From a virus, in the IMG/VR virus record IMGVR_UViG_3300025849_000092, positions 1-37,437 of that record: a stretch of 37,437 nucleotides of DNA; one strand, written 5' to 3'. The notes under the pieces are model-generated. The model had not been told where the DNA came from. It did not search any database and saw only the letters and a program-made list of their open reading frames with translations. How positions within the stretch are numbered: the first letter of the stretch is position 1; each line of letters begins with the position of its first letter. Shown here in pieces: positions 1 to 7,557 of this stretch. The position numbers and the translations under genes were made by a program.

Positions 1-2
1 AA

Positions 3-137
3 AAAAGTAGTACAGATAATCAGTTTAAGAAGCAAGGTAAACGTAAAGCAAGATACAATCTTAAACAACGTAAAGAGCAGTTAAAATATAAAGAAGCGTT
101 TTCGCAAATGAGGAACTATGGCCGTCAGCAAAGGTAA
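3..137 (+). CDS. Basic protein, 3' end only
   Basis: The reading frame is open from the window edge to a TAA at 135-137 and encodes about 44 residues, rich in Lys, Arg and Gln, of a gene that starts outside the window. It overlaps the next gene's ATG at 118 by 20 bases, the tight packing seen throughout this cluster. The composition matches the small basic proteins that follow, so it is probably another member of that run. No family is recognised. It could be a chance open frame, because only one end is visible. Confidence 0.45.
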   Translation, partial: KSSTDNQFKKQGKRKARYNLKQRKEQLKYKEAFSQMRNYGRQQR

Positions 138-315
138 GACAAAGAAAAAGTCAACTGTTAATAAAGCAGGTAACTATACTAAGCCTACAATGCGTAAGAA
201 TCTTTTTAATAGAATTAAAGCAGGTAGCAAAGGCGGAAAAGCGGGACAATGGAGTGCTAGAAAAGCACAGATGTTAGCTAAACAATATAAAGCAAAAGGC
301 GGAGGATACAAATGA
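118..315 (+). CDS. Small basic phage protein, 65 aa
   Basis: A 65-residue, strongly basic protein. It has a Lys/Thr/Ser-rich N-terminus, then GSKGGKAGQWSARKAQMLAK around residues 37-56, and a Lys/Gly tail. The QWSARKAQ-type core recalls small uncharacterised proteins common in marine phages and large viruses; this is from memory and is not a functional assignment. Its charge suggests nucleic-acid binding, which is inference. The ATG at 118 lies within the end of the preceding frame, and its 3' end overlaps the next start at 312 by four bases (ATGA). It opens a row of five short basic genes leading to the terminase genes. Confidence 0.75.
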   Translation: MAVSKGKTKKKSTVNKAGNYTKPTMRKNLFNRIKAGSKGGKAGQWSARKAQMLAKQYKAKGGGYK

Positions 316-464
316 AAAACAGAAAAAAAATGATGGATGGCGGAATGTATGGTTCTAAACGCAAGAAGATGATGGGTGGTGGAATGTACGGTTCTAAGCG
401 CAAGAAAATGATGGACGGTGGAATTGTTAAGTTTAATTCTATACAAGATATGGAAAAGATGTAA
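312..464 (+). CDS. 50-aa protein made of three RKKMMxGG repeats
   Basis: Translating from the ATG at 312 gives 50 residues ending at TAA 462-464. Most of it is a 13-residue unit repeated three times: RKKMMDGG at residues 4-11, RKKMMGGG at 17-24 and RKKMMDGG at 30-37, joined by MYGSK. The DNA repeats with a 39-base period and mostly third-position changes. The octapeptide fits an R-x-x-hydrophobic-x-x-G-G pattern also found in three large virion-associated proteins here (see findings). The gene overlaps the previous one at ATGA and the next at TAATG, supporting that it is translated. The function is unknown; the repeats suggest a multivalent binding or decoy peptide. Confidence 0.65.
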   Translation: MKNRKKMMDGGMYGSKRKKMMGGGMYGSKRKKMMDGGIVKFNSIQDMEKM

Positions 465-634
465 TGGCTAAAGGTGTAAAACATTACAAAAAAGACGGTA
501 CTGAGTTTAAAGGTAATAGTCACAAGATGCCTAATGGAGAATTACATACCAATAAAACACATACTAAAACAAGCGTTAAACTTTTTCATTTTAAAGATCT
601 TTCTAAAAAAGCAAAAGCAAAAGCTAAAAAGTAA
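464..634 (+). CDS. Small basic protein, 56 aa
   Basis: The ATG at 464 shares its A with the preceding TAA (TAATG), and the frame runs 56 codons to TAA 632-634, which overlaps the next ATG in the same way. The sequence has a HYKKDGTEFKGNSHKMPNGE segment near residues 7-26, reminiscent of short phage proteins that carry a KDG..y.G..HKM.nG..MtG..H motif, followed by a Lys/Ala-rich tail. Coupling to both neighbours supports it as a real gene despite its length. Its role is unknown. It is probably co-translated with the neighbouring basic proteins. Confidence 0.65.
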   Translation: MAKGVKHYKKDGTEFKGNSHKMPNGELHTNKTHTKTSVKLFHFKDLSKKAKAKAKK

Positions 635-891
635 TGGCCTTAAAAAAGTCTCAAAAGTCTTTAAAGAAGTGGACAAAGCAAAAGTGGCGCACCGCTAGTG
701 GCAAGAAATCTTCTGAAACTGGTGAAGTCTATGCTCCGTCTGCAAAAATTAAAAAGTTAAAGTCTACTGCAGCAGGTAGAAAGAAACTTGCAGCAGCTAA
801 CAAAAAGAAACGTGAAGCTACCAAGAAAGGAAAGCAACACGCTAAACACGGACTACATAAGAAGAAAACTAAGAAAAGGAAAAAGAAGTAA
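634..891 (+). CDS. Lys-rich small protein, 85 aa
   Basis: An 85-residue protein with an extreme Lys/Arg content. A relatively structured N-terminal part (LKKWTKQKWRTASGKKSSE, residues 9-27, then EVYAPSAKIKKLKS) is followed by a basic tail that ends in a run of Lys/Arg. Similar KWTKQKWRT-type proteins are common beside terminase genes in marine phages and resemble the DUF5872-like group, recalled without a search. It starts and stops in TAATG overlaps. Likely nucleic-acid-associated (packaging, condensation or host DNA binding), by inference from charge and position. Confidence 0.75.
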   Translation: MALKKSQKSLKKWTKQKWRTASGKKSSETGEVYAPSAKIKKLKSTAAGRKKLAAANKKKREATKKGKQHAKHGLHKKKTKKRKKK

Positions 892-1178
892 TGGCTAAGA
901 AAAAAGATCCTAGACTTGCAAGAGCAGGAGTATCGGGATACAACAAGCCTAAACGCACTCCTAGCCATAAAACTAAATCTCACGTTGTTGTAGCTAAAGT
1001 AGGCGATAAAATAAAAACTATACGCTTTGGACAACAAGGAGTCAAAGGAGCAGGTAAGAATCCTAAAAGTAAAAAAGATAAAGCTAGAAAGAAATCTTAC
1101 TATGCACGACATAACGCACAGGATTCAAATCCTAGCAAACTAAGCGCAAGATATTGGTCACATAAGGTTAAGTGGTGA
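891..1178 (+). CDS. Conserved basic marine-phage protein, 95 aa
   Basis: A 95-residue basic protein whose start overlaps the previous stop (TAATG). Recognisable stretches are DPRLARAGVSGYNKPKRTPS (residues 6-25), SHVVVAK, KIKTIRFGQQG and a C-terminal LSARYWSHKVKW. I associate this arrangement with a conserved uncharacterised phage family (DUF6321-like, from memory) found beside packaging genes in cyanophages and other marine phages. No catalytic motif is evident. It ends in a TGA that overlaps a GTG start at 1175 (GTGA), so it is coupled to the small-terminase candidate. Confidence 0.8.
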   Translation: MAKKKDPRLARAGVSGYNKPKRTPSHKTKSHVVVAKVGDKIKTIRFGQQGVKGAGKNPKSKKDKARKKSYYARHNAQDSNPSKLSARYWSHKVKW

Positions 1179-1444
1179 CACTGTTAGCTTCAGATAATTA
1201 TGTAAGACGTACCTCCTCTACTGTTCCTTTTGGGTATGAGTTGTCTCCTGTAGATGGTTATTTAAAACCTATACCTGAACAGATTAGTATCTTAAAAGAA
1301 GTAGCTGAAGCTATACACGCAGGAGAAATTAGTTTAGGTATCGGTGTTGATTGGTTAGAGGCTGAAACAGGTAGATCTATTTCTAGAGCAGGCTTAAAGA
1401 AACATACGGATAAAGTATATGGAAGATTGGGAAAGAAATCCTAA
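1175..1444 (+). CDS. Putative small terminase / HTH-like protein
   Basis: About 89 residues if it starts at GTG 1175, which forms a GTGA overlap with the upstream stop; the GTG at 1172 is an in-frame alternative, and no ATG is available. A proline-containing segment (FGYELSPVDGYLKPIPEQI) leads into two predicted helices, ILKEVAEAIHAG and GVDWLEAETGRSISRAGLKK, resembling a helix-turn-helix. Its position immediately before the large terminase, overlapping it by 26 bases, is where podovirus small terminases lie. The role is inferred from context and fold-like pattern; a resolvase-like DNA-binding fragment is the alternative. Confidence 0.6.
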   Translation: MTLLASDNYVRRTSSTVPFGYELSPVDGYLKPIPEQISILKEVAEAIHAGEISLGIGVDWLEAETGRSISRAGLKKHTDKVYGRLGKKS

Positions 1445-3065
1445 AAATTACTTGACAGATGCTCAAGGGAACTATATACTAAAGAAAGACGGAACTCCGA
1501 AGAGAAGAAGCGGAAGACCTAAAAATTCTGAGTTATCAGACGTTAGAGCAGCTTTACAAGCGCAAAAGGCTTTAAAGAAAAAGAAATCTAAAGTTACCAA
1601 GTTGCGCAGGAACTTACGTAAAGAAGAAAAAAAGTTAGCTCAAACTAAAAAAGTTTTAACTTCTAATGTACTTACTGAAGCAGAAAGTAAAGAATTACCA
1701 GATGCAATACAGCAACATTTAGAAGATACAAATTCCTACGTTGAGTTTATGCCCAACGAAGGGCCACAGAAAGATTTTTTAGCTGCACCAGAAAAGGATG
1801 TCTTATATGGTGGGGCTGCAGGTGGTGGTAAGAGTTATGCAATGTTAATAGATCCATTGCGCTCTTGTCACAACCCTGTACACAGAGCATTGATACTTAG
1901 AAAGTCAATGCCTGAATTAAGAGAATTGATTGATAAGTCGAGGGAGTTATATCCTAAAGCCTTTAAAGGGGCTAAGTTTAAAGAAGTAGAAAAGCTATGG
2001 CAGTTTCCTAGCGGAGCTAAAATAGAATTTGGATTCCTTGAACGTGATGCAGATGTCTACCGTTATCAAGGTCAGGCATATAGTTGGATAGGGTTTGATG
2101 AGATTACTCATTTACCTACAGAGTTTGGTTGGAACTATCTAGCTTCACGTTTAAGAACAACAGATAAAAACTTACAGACTTATCTTAGATGCACAGCAAA
2201 CCCAGGTGGAGTTGGTGCGCAATGGGTAAAGAAAAGATATGTAATACCATCAGATTCTAACGCAGCATTTATAGGACACGATGGACTTACAAGAAAATTT
2301 ATTCCCGCTAGATTACAGGACAATCCTTATCTAGCAGAAGATGGTGAATATGAAAGGATGCTTAACTCGCTTCCTGCTGTACAACGTAAACAGTTACTGG
2401 ATGGTAATTGGGATATAGCAGAAGGAGCAGCATTTGCGGAGTTTGATCCTGAACATCATATCATAGCTCCATTCGATATACCATCTTGGTGGGAAAGAGT
2501 TAAAGGTGTAGACTACGGATATGCCGCAGAAAGTTGTTGTTTGTGGGCTGCCATTGATCCTGAAGACAAGACCATCATAATATATAGAGAACTTTATCAG
2601 AAAGGTCTGACAGGAAATGCGTTAGCTGACAAGATAACACAGTTAGAAGAACCAGAAATAAAATCCATTCCTGGTGTACTTGATACAGCAGCTTGGGCTA
2701 GAACAGGTTATTCAGGGCCTACTATTGGTGAGATACTTGTCAATAAAGGCCATAAATTAAGAAGGGCTGATAAGAACAGAGTAGCGGGTAAAGTTCAAAT
2801 ACACGAACATTTACGTAAGCGACCTGAAAATAACAGGCCTAGATTACAGATAGTGAATAGTTGCGCTAACCTTATTAGGGAGTTGCAAGGTATTCCACTA
2901 TCTAAAACTAATTCAGAAGATGTGGATACAAATGCTTCAGACCACGCTTACGATGCTTTACGTTATATGTTAATGAGTCGACCACGAGTAGACCATCCTT
3001 ATGACAGAAGGTTAAGAATTAGAACGGATACGTATTCACCGTCAGACTCAACATTTGGATATTAA
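1419..3065 (+). CDS. terL: Terminase large subunit (DNA packaging ATPase-nuclease)
   Basis: A 548-residue packaging motor that pumps DNA into the procapsid and cuts concatemers. The ATPase shows Walker A GGAAGGGKS (residues 131-139, K138), Walker B WIGFDEI (D227-E228) and coupling motif CTANPGG (258-264). The C-terminal RNase H-like nuclease is marked by VDYGY (D365), LDTAAW (D422) and SDHAYDALRY (D508, D512). The N-terminal ~95 residues precede the ATPase and contain KRRSGRPKN, an AT-hook-like RGRP-type signature, followed by a Lys/Arg-rich predicted coiled coil. The extension may help DNA recognition, which is inference. The ATG at 1419 lies inside the upstream gene. The portal follows after three bases. 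Confidence 0.95.
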   Translation: MEDWERNPKNYLTDAQGNYILKKDGTPKRRSGRPKNSELSDVRAALQAQKALKKKKSKVTKLRRNLRKEEKKLAQTKKVLTSNVLTEAESKELPDAIQQHLEDTNSYVEFMPNEGPQKDFLAAPEKDVLYGGAAGGGKSYAMLIDPLRSCHNPVHRALILRKSMPELRELIDKSRELYPKAFKGAKFKEVEKLWQFPSGAKIEFGFLERDADVYRYQGQAYSWIGFDEITHLPTEFGWNYLASRLRTTDKNLQTYLRCTANPGGVGAQWVKKRYVIPSDSNAAFIGHDGLTRKFIPARLQDNPYLAEDGEYERMLNSLPAVQRKQLLDGNWDIAEGAAFAEFDPEHHIIAPFDIPSWWERVKGVDYGYAAESCCLWAAIDPEDKTIIIYRELYQKGLTGNALADKITQLEEPEIKSIPGVLDTAAWARTGYSGPTIGEILVNKGHKLRRADKNRVAGKVQIHEHLRKRPENNRPRLQIVNSCANLIRELQGIPLSKTNSEDVDTNASDHAYDALRYMLMSRPRVDHPYDRRLRIRTDTYSPSDSTFGY

Positions 3066-3068
3066 TAT

Positions 3069-5273
3069 ATGGCAGAAAACGACAACACTTTTTTAAATGC
3101 AAACAATATCTATGAAGACGTTGAAGGTGAAACAGGTAAAGTTTTAGATTTAGAAGAAAATCAACAAAGTAATTTAGTTGGTATTATTAAATCTCGTTTC
3201 TATCAAGCTGAAGATAAAAGAGATATGGATGAACGTAGATGGCTAAAAGCCTATGAAAACTACAGAGGTCTATATAATAAATCAGTTAAGTTTAGAGAGT
3301 CTGAAAAATCTCGCATCTTTGTAAAAGTTACTAAAACAAAAGTACTAGCAGCCTTTGGGCAGTTAGTGGATGTTATGTTTGGTACTGGTAAGTTCCCAAT
3401 AGGAGTTACAGAAACTAAAGTACCTGAAGGTGAATACGGTCAGGCACATCTTGATACAGCTAATCCAATGCCAGGAATGGAAACTTCTACTCCTGATAAT
3501 ATAGGAAATAGATTAGAAGATGAGCCACAAGAAGAAAACCCTTACGATGTAGGCTATGAAGGTGATGGTAGAACGTTAAAGCCTGGAGCTACTTTTAGTA
3601 AAGGTGTCTTTACAGACTCTTTAGAAGATCAAGCTGAAGATATGTTAGTTGAGGGATACAGCCCTGATCCTGCAAAGTTAGATATGAATCCTGCACAGAA
3701 AGCTGCAAGACGTATGGAAAAACTTATTCACGATCAAATCGAAGAGTCTAATGGTTCTTCTGAAATTAGAAATGCTTTACTTGAATCTGCTTTGTTAGGT
3801 ACAGGTTTAGTTAAAGGGCCATTTAATTTTAATAAAAAATTACACAAGTGGGAAGATAACGAAGAAGGTGAACGAGAATATAATCCTTTAGAAGTTAGAG
3901 TGCCACGTATAGAGTTTGTAAGTTGTTGGGATTTCTATCCTGATCCTTCTGCTACTAATATGGATGAATGTGAATATGTAATTCATCGTCATAAAATGAA
4001 TCGCAGTCAGCTTAGACAGTTACGTAATATGCCTTACTTTAATGAAGATGCTATTCGTGATTGTTTACAGATGGGGCCTAACTACGAAGAAAAAGATTTT
4101 GAAAGTCAGTTAAAAGATGATGCTAGAGGTAGTGAAGACTATCAAGGGCATTATGAAGTTCTTGAGTATTGGGGCATTATGGATGCTGAATACGCTAGAG
4201 AAGTAGGTATAGATTTACCCGACACGATAGATGATTTAGACGAAGTACAAGTTAATGCGTGGGTAACTGGAGATAAATTGCTACGCGCAGTTGTTAATCC
4301 TTTTACTCCTTATCGTATTCCTTATCACGCTTTCCCTTATGAAAGAAATCCTTATAACTTCTTTGGTATTGGTGTAGCTGAAAATATGGATGATAGTCAG
4401 CAAGTAATGAATGGTCACGCTAGAATGGCTGTAGATAACTTAGCTCTATCAGGCTCTGTAGTCTTTGATATTGATGAGTCTGCCCTTGTAGGTGGACAGT
4501 CTATGGAAATATATCCGGGAAAAATATTCCGTAGACAGGCAGGGATGCCTGGACAGGCTATACACGGCTTAAAGTTTCCTAACACATCTAATGAAAATAT
4601 GATGATGTTTGACAAGTTTAGACAGCTTGCTGATGAGCAAACTGGAATACCTAGTTACAGTCACGGACAAACAGGTGTTCAAAGTATGACAAGAACAGCT
4701 TCAGGTATGTCAATGTTATTAGGCGCAGCTAGTTTAAATATTAAAACAGTTGTTAAAAACTTAGATGACTTCTTATTGAAGCCATTAGGTGAAGCTTACT
4801 TTCAATGGAATATGCAGTTCTTTGAGGGGGATATGGATGTTAAAGGCGATTTAGAAATTAAAGCCTCTGGAACAAATAGCTTGATGCAAAAAGAAGTAAG
4901 AAGTCAAAGATTGACTATGTTCTTACAAACTGCACAAAGTCCTGCTATTGCTCCTTTTGTTAAGATCTCTAAGTTAATAAGTGAACTAGCCTATAGCTTA
5001 GATTTAGATCCTGATGAGATACTCAATGATCCTGAAGAAGCAGCTATTATGGCACAAATAATAGGTATGCAAAATGCTGGACAAGAAACAGGCACAGAGA
5101 CTCAACCCACTGGTCAACAGCCCCCAATGGCTGGCGATGGAGGATTACCTCAGTCACCTCAAGAACTTGGAGCTACAGGTACTGGCGGTGGCAACATCGG
5201 AACTGGAAATATTCCGCAGCCAGGGGAGGATCAGTTCTCTGGAACGGTTGCTCCAACTCCCCCAATCAGTTAA
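3069..5273 (+). CDS. Portal (head-tail connector) protein
   Basis: A 734-residue protein in the canonical portal position between terminase and scaffold. Podovirus-portal-like features include an N-terminal helical region (RFYQAEDKRDMDERRWLKAY), a VTKTKVLAAFGQLVDVMFGT segment, an acidic insert, YNPLEVRVPRIEFVSCWDFY, and the EQTGIPSYSHGQ...RTASGMSMLLGAAS region typical of portal stem/crown segments. The last ~70 residues are Gly, Pro, Gln and Thr rich and probably disordered. It would form the dodecameric DNA gate and packaging docking ring at one capsid vertex. The assignment rests on size, order and overall pattern. A 25-base gap separates it from the next gene. Confidence 0.9.
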   Translation: MAENDNTFLNANNIYEDVEGETGKVLDLEENQQSNLVGIIKSRFYQAEDKRDMDERRWLKAYENYRGLYNKSVKFRESEKSRIFVKVTKTKVLAAFGQLVDVMFGTGKFPIGVTETKVPEGEYGQAHLDTANPMPGMETSTPDNIGNRLEDEPQEENPYDVGYEGDGRTLKPGATFSKGVFTDSLEDQAEDMLVEGYSPDPAKLDMNPAQKAARRMEKLIHDQIEESNGSSEIRNALLESALLGTGLVKGPFNFNKKLHKWEDNEEGEREYNPLEVRVPRIEFVSCWDFYPDPSATNMDECEYVIHRHKMNRSQLRQLRNMPYFNEDAIRDCLQMGPNYEEKDFESQLKDDARGSEDYQGHYEVLEYWGIMDAEYAREVGIDLPDTIDDLDEVQVNAWVTGDKLLRAVVNPFTPYRIPYHAFPYERNPYNFFGIGVAENMDDSQQVMNGHARMAVDNLALSGSVVFDIDESALVGGQSMEIYPGKIFRRQAGMPGQAIHGLKFPNTSNENMMMFDKFRQLADEQTGIPSYSHGQTGVQSMTRTASGMSMLLGAASLNIKTVVKNLDDFLLKPLGEAYFQWNMQFFEGDMDVKGDLEIKASGTNSLMQKEVRSQRLTMFLQTAQSPAIAPFVKISKLISELAYSLDLDPDEILNDPEEAAIMAQIIGMQNAGQETGTETQPTGQQPPMAGDGGLPQSPQELGATGTGGGNIGTGNIPQPGEDQFSGTVAPTPPIS

Positions 5274-5297
5274 ACAAATAATTAAAGAGAATCGCTA

Positions 5298-6557
5298 ATG
5301 AAACAAAACGGCTCAATGAAAGAACAAATGGAAGGCATTGCGATTGCTATTACCCCTGTCAAAATTAAAAAAGAAAAAAGAAAAAAGAAAGCTAAAGGTG
5401 GTAAAGCAAATAAAGGTATTGAAGCATTAAGAAAAGAAGCTCCAGAAGTTGTAGCTCGAATGGGCTATGGATTAGGAGGACTTGCTAGTAAATTAGCTAA
5501 AACTCTTTTTAAAACAGGTAAAGGTAAAGAAGTTAAAATTAAAAAATTAACTCAAAAAGAACTAGAAGCCGATTTAAAAAGTTTAGAACGTGAACAAAAC
5601 AGGTTAATGGCTTTAGAACAATCTTCTCCTGAAGGATTAAAAGGGCCTGAATTAGATTTTTCATATGAAGTTGATGATTTAGCGGAAGATACATTAAGAA
5701 GATTACAAAGAGATTATCCTGAAAGTAAAACACTTAAAGATTATTTAAAAAATGAAGACAGTGCATTAGAAAGTTCTTATCAAAATAGTTATGAAAAAAG
5801 TGCAGAAAAAGCTTTTCTAAATGAACCCTATGATTATATGGGAACTAAAGATCCAACTCCTTCTTTTTTTGATAAAGACGAAGCTACTATAAATAGAATT
5901 GAAAAACGAAAAGGTTGGAGAAAAAAATCAAACGAGGAATTAAGCGAAGAACGTCTTAAACAAGCAGAACAAGATGCTGAAGAAGGTTTTAATTATAGAG
6001 AACCCGATGATAACGTACCTTTTGCAGAAGGTGGAGATGTAGATGCTCAAATGGCTATGATGATGCCAATGGAAGAATCAATGCCTGCTGAAGCAGAACC
6101 AGATATGATTCCTGACGAGCAAATGGAAGATGAATACTTAGACTTCATAATCTCACAGTCTTTATCTTCTGAAGAAGAAATGGAATTAATGAATAAATTA
6201 GAAGCTGATCCAGAGTTAAGCGTAATGTTTGACAAGCTTATGGATACAGCTACAGAATTTTCAGGCTCTGGCCCAGTTGATGGCCCAGGATCTGAAGTCT
6301 CCGATTCGATACCCGCAAGGTTGTCGGATGGTGAGTTTGTCTTTACAGCAAAAGCTACAGAGCAATTAGGCGCGGATAGATTACAAAGTATGATGGAAGA
6401 TGCCGAGGCTGAAGCAGATGCTACAAGACAACAAAGCGCAGAAGGTGGTGAAATAGAAGAAACTAAAGTTGATAGATTTGGAAAGCCTGTTGATGAAGAC
6501 ATAGCTGAAGATGAAATCAAAAAAGGAATGATGTCTGTTAATCCACGTATGCAATAA
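5298..6557 (+). CDS. Post-portal virion-associated protein with RxxhxxGG motifs
   Basis: A 419-residue protein between portal and scaffold. The N-terminus is Lys-rich; RMGYGLGG (54-61) is followed by LASKLAKTL. A long charged helical middle leads to NVPFAEGG (239-246), a Met/Glu-rich stretch (MMMPMEESMPAE), an acidic helical domain, then GPGSEVSDSIPARLSDGEFV with FTAKATEQLG, and RQQSAEGG (377-384) near the end. The DSIPARLSDGEFV signature occurs, to my knowledge, in uncharacterised marine-phage structural or ejection proteins. Assigned as virion-associated from position; the function is unknown. An AAAGAGA element lies upstream of the ATG. Confidence 0.75.
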   Translation: MKQNGSMKEQMEGIAIAITPVKIKKEKRKKKAKGGKANKGIEALRKEAPEVVARMGYGLGGLASKLAKTLFKTGKGKEVKIKKLTQKELEADLKSLEREQNRLMALEQSSPEGLKGPELDFSYEVDDLAEDTLRRLQRDYPESKTLKDYLKNEDSALESSYQNSYEKSAEKAFLNEPYDYMGTKDPTPSFFDKDEATINRIEKRKGWRKKSNEELSEERLKQAEQDAEEGFNYREPDDNVPFAEGGDVDAQMAMMMPMEESMPAEAEPDMIPDEQMEDEYLDFIISQSLSSEEEMELMNKLEADPELSVMFDKLMDTATEFSGSGPVDGPGSEVSDSIPARLSDGEFVFTAKATEQLGADRLQSMMEDAEAEADATRQQSAEGGEIEETKVDRFGKPVDEDIAEDEIKKGMMSVNPRMQ

Positions 6558-6558
6558 C

Positions 6559-6592
6559 GATAGAGCTACCTTAGAAGTTTAAGCCCTCTATC
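6559..6592 (+). other. Possible stem-loop before scaffold gene
   Basis: GATAGAG at 6559-6565 pairs with CTCTATC at 6586-6592, closing a 20-base loop that could form a smaller CTTA/TAAG hairpin. No U-tract follows, so it does not look like an intrinsic terminator. The remaining leader to 6689 holds a TTGACA at 6616-6621 without a convincing -10 at 17 bases, and an AGGAG that serves the gene at 6690. It could be an RNA processing or stabilising structure, or chance. Confidence 0.3.
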
Positions 6593-6689
6593 ACAATAAT
6601 AACCGAAAGGCTACCTTGACAAAAACAAACCCTGCACTGTCGACATTTGCAGCTACTTTGTTTAGAAAGCCCCTAGTAGGAGTAAGAAG

Positions 6690-7520
6690 ATGGCAACACA
6701 AGCGAAAGAAGAAAACCCTTATAACGCTAATAAAGATTGGCATAACAAGAAAGATAAACCGTTTGTATCTGCTGATGGTGCTTTTTTTGAAGAACCTCAA
6801 CCACAAGTTGAAACTTCAGAAGAACCTAAGCAAAGTAAAAAGGAAACTAAAAATAAACCTGATTACAAAAAAAGATATGATGATTTAAAATCACACTACG
6901 ATTCTAAACTTAATGAGTTTAAATCTAGAGAACAAGAACTTCTAGAACAGGCAACTAAAAATATGCCTGAATATAAAGCTCCAAAGTCTCCAGAGGAACT
7001 AGAAAAGTTTAGAGAACAATATCCAGATGTTTATGAAGTAGTTGAGACTGTAGCACATATGCAAAGTTCTGAAAGAACTAAAACTCTAGAAGAACGATTA
7101 GCAGCTTTACAAGAACGTGAAACAGAATTAGTTACTAAGCAAGCAAACGATAGGTTGTTACAGAACCATCCTGATTTTGAAGAACTTAAAAACAGCGATG
7201 AGTTTCATAGTTGGGCAAAAGCACAACCACAATCTATTCAAGATTGGATATATAAAAACGCTAGTGATGGAGATCTTGCAAGTCGCGCTTTAGATTTATA
7301 TAAACGTGATATGGGATTAGATTCTAAAGCTAAGAAGCCAGCTTCAGCTAAGTCCAAAAAATCTGCTGCTGATATGGTATCAACCAAAACAACTGCGGTT
7401 GAGCCTAAGCAAGATAGAATTTGGACTGAAAGGGAAATCGCTAAAATGTCTATACAGGAATTTGACAAGTACGAAGAAGAAATCGGACGAGCAATTCACG
7501 AAGGCAGGATAGCAAAATAA
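6690..7520 (+). CDS. Capsid scaffolding protein
   Basis: A 276-residue charged, helix-rich protein directly before the major capsid gene, the usual scaffold position. Residues ~40-130 are rich in Lys/Glu and predicted coiled coil (for example DLKSHYDSKLNEFKSREQE and ERTKTLEERLAALQERE). A C-terminal helical tail (WTEREIAKMSIQEFDKYEEE) could be the coat-binding end, as in T7 gp9-like and P22-like scaffolds. There are no catalytic or membrane features. A good AGGAG Shine-Dalgarno lies about eight bases upstream of the ATG. It would guide procapsid assembly and be released or degraded. The assignment is from composition and order. Confidence 0.85.
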   Translation: MATQAKEENPYNANKDWHNKKDKPFVSADGAFFEEPQPQVETSEEPKQSKKETKNKPDYKKRYDDLKSHYDSKLNEFKSREQELLEQATKNMPEYKAPKSPEELEKFREQYPDVYEVVETVAHMQSSERTKTLEERLAALQERETELVTKQANDRLLQNHPDFEELKNSDEFHSWAKAQPQSIQDWIYKNASDGDLASRALDLYKRDMGLDSKAKKPASAKSKKSAADMVSTKTTAVEPKQDRIWTEREIAKMSIQEFDKYEEEIGRAIHEGRIAK

Positions 7521-7557
7521 ACTAACTTTTAATTTGATAAAATAATGGAGAAGTAAA

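Noticed and set aside
118-315. Octapeptide R-x-x-h-x-x-G-G in the first basic protein
   Set aside because: Nearby Gly-Gly sequences (GSKGGK, KAKGGG) lack the Arg at the fixed -6 spacing, so they were not counted as members.
5074-5298. 74-codon frame overlapping the portal C-terminus and ending in TAATG with the next gene
   Set aside because: It could be a +1 frameshift extension near the CCCCC at about 5120, but no convincing slippery site or structure is visible. The portal frame is intact and ends normally, so it is treated as a shadow frame.
6047-6520. 157-codon - strand frame opposite the post-portal gene
   Set aside because: A Ser/Ile-rich complement of the Met/Glu-rich coding strand, without a start signal. 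The + strand gene has motifs and normal context.
6616-6645. TTGACA as a sigma-70 -35 promoter element
   Set aside because: At 17 bases downstream the sequence is GTCGAC, with no TATAAT-like match, so a promoter call is not supported.
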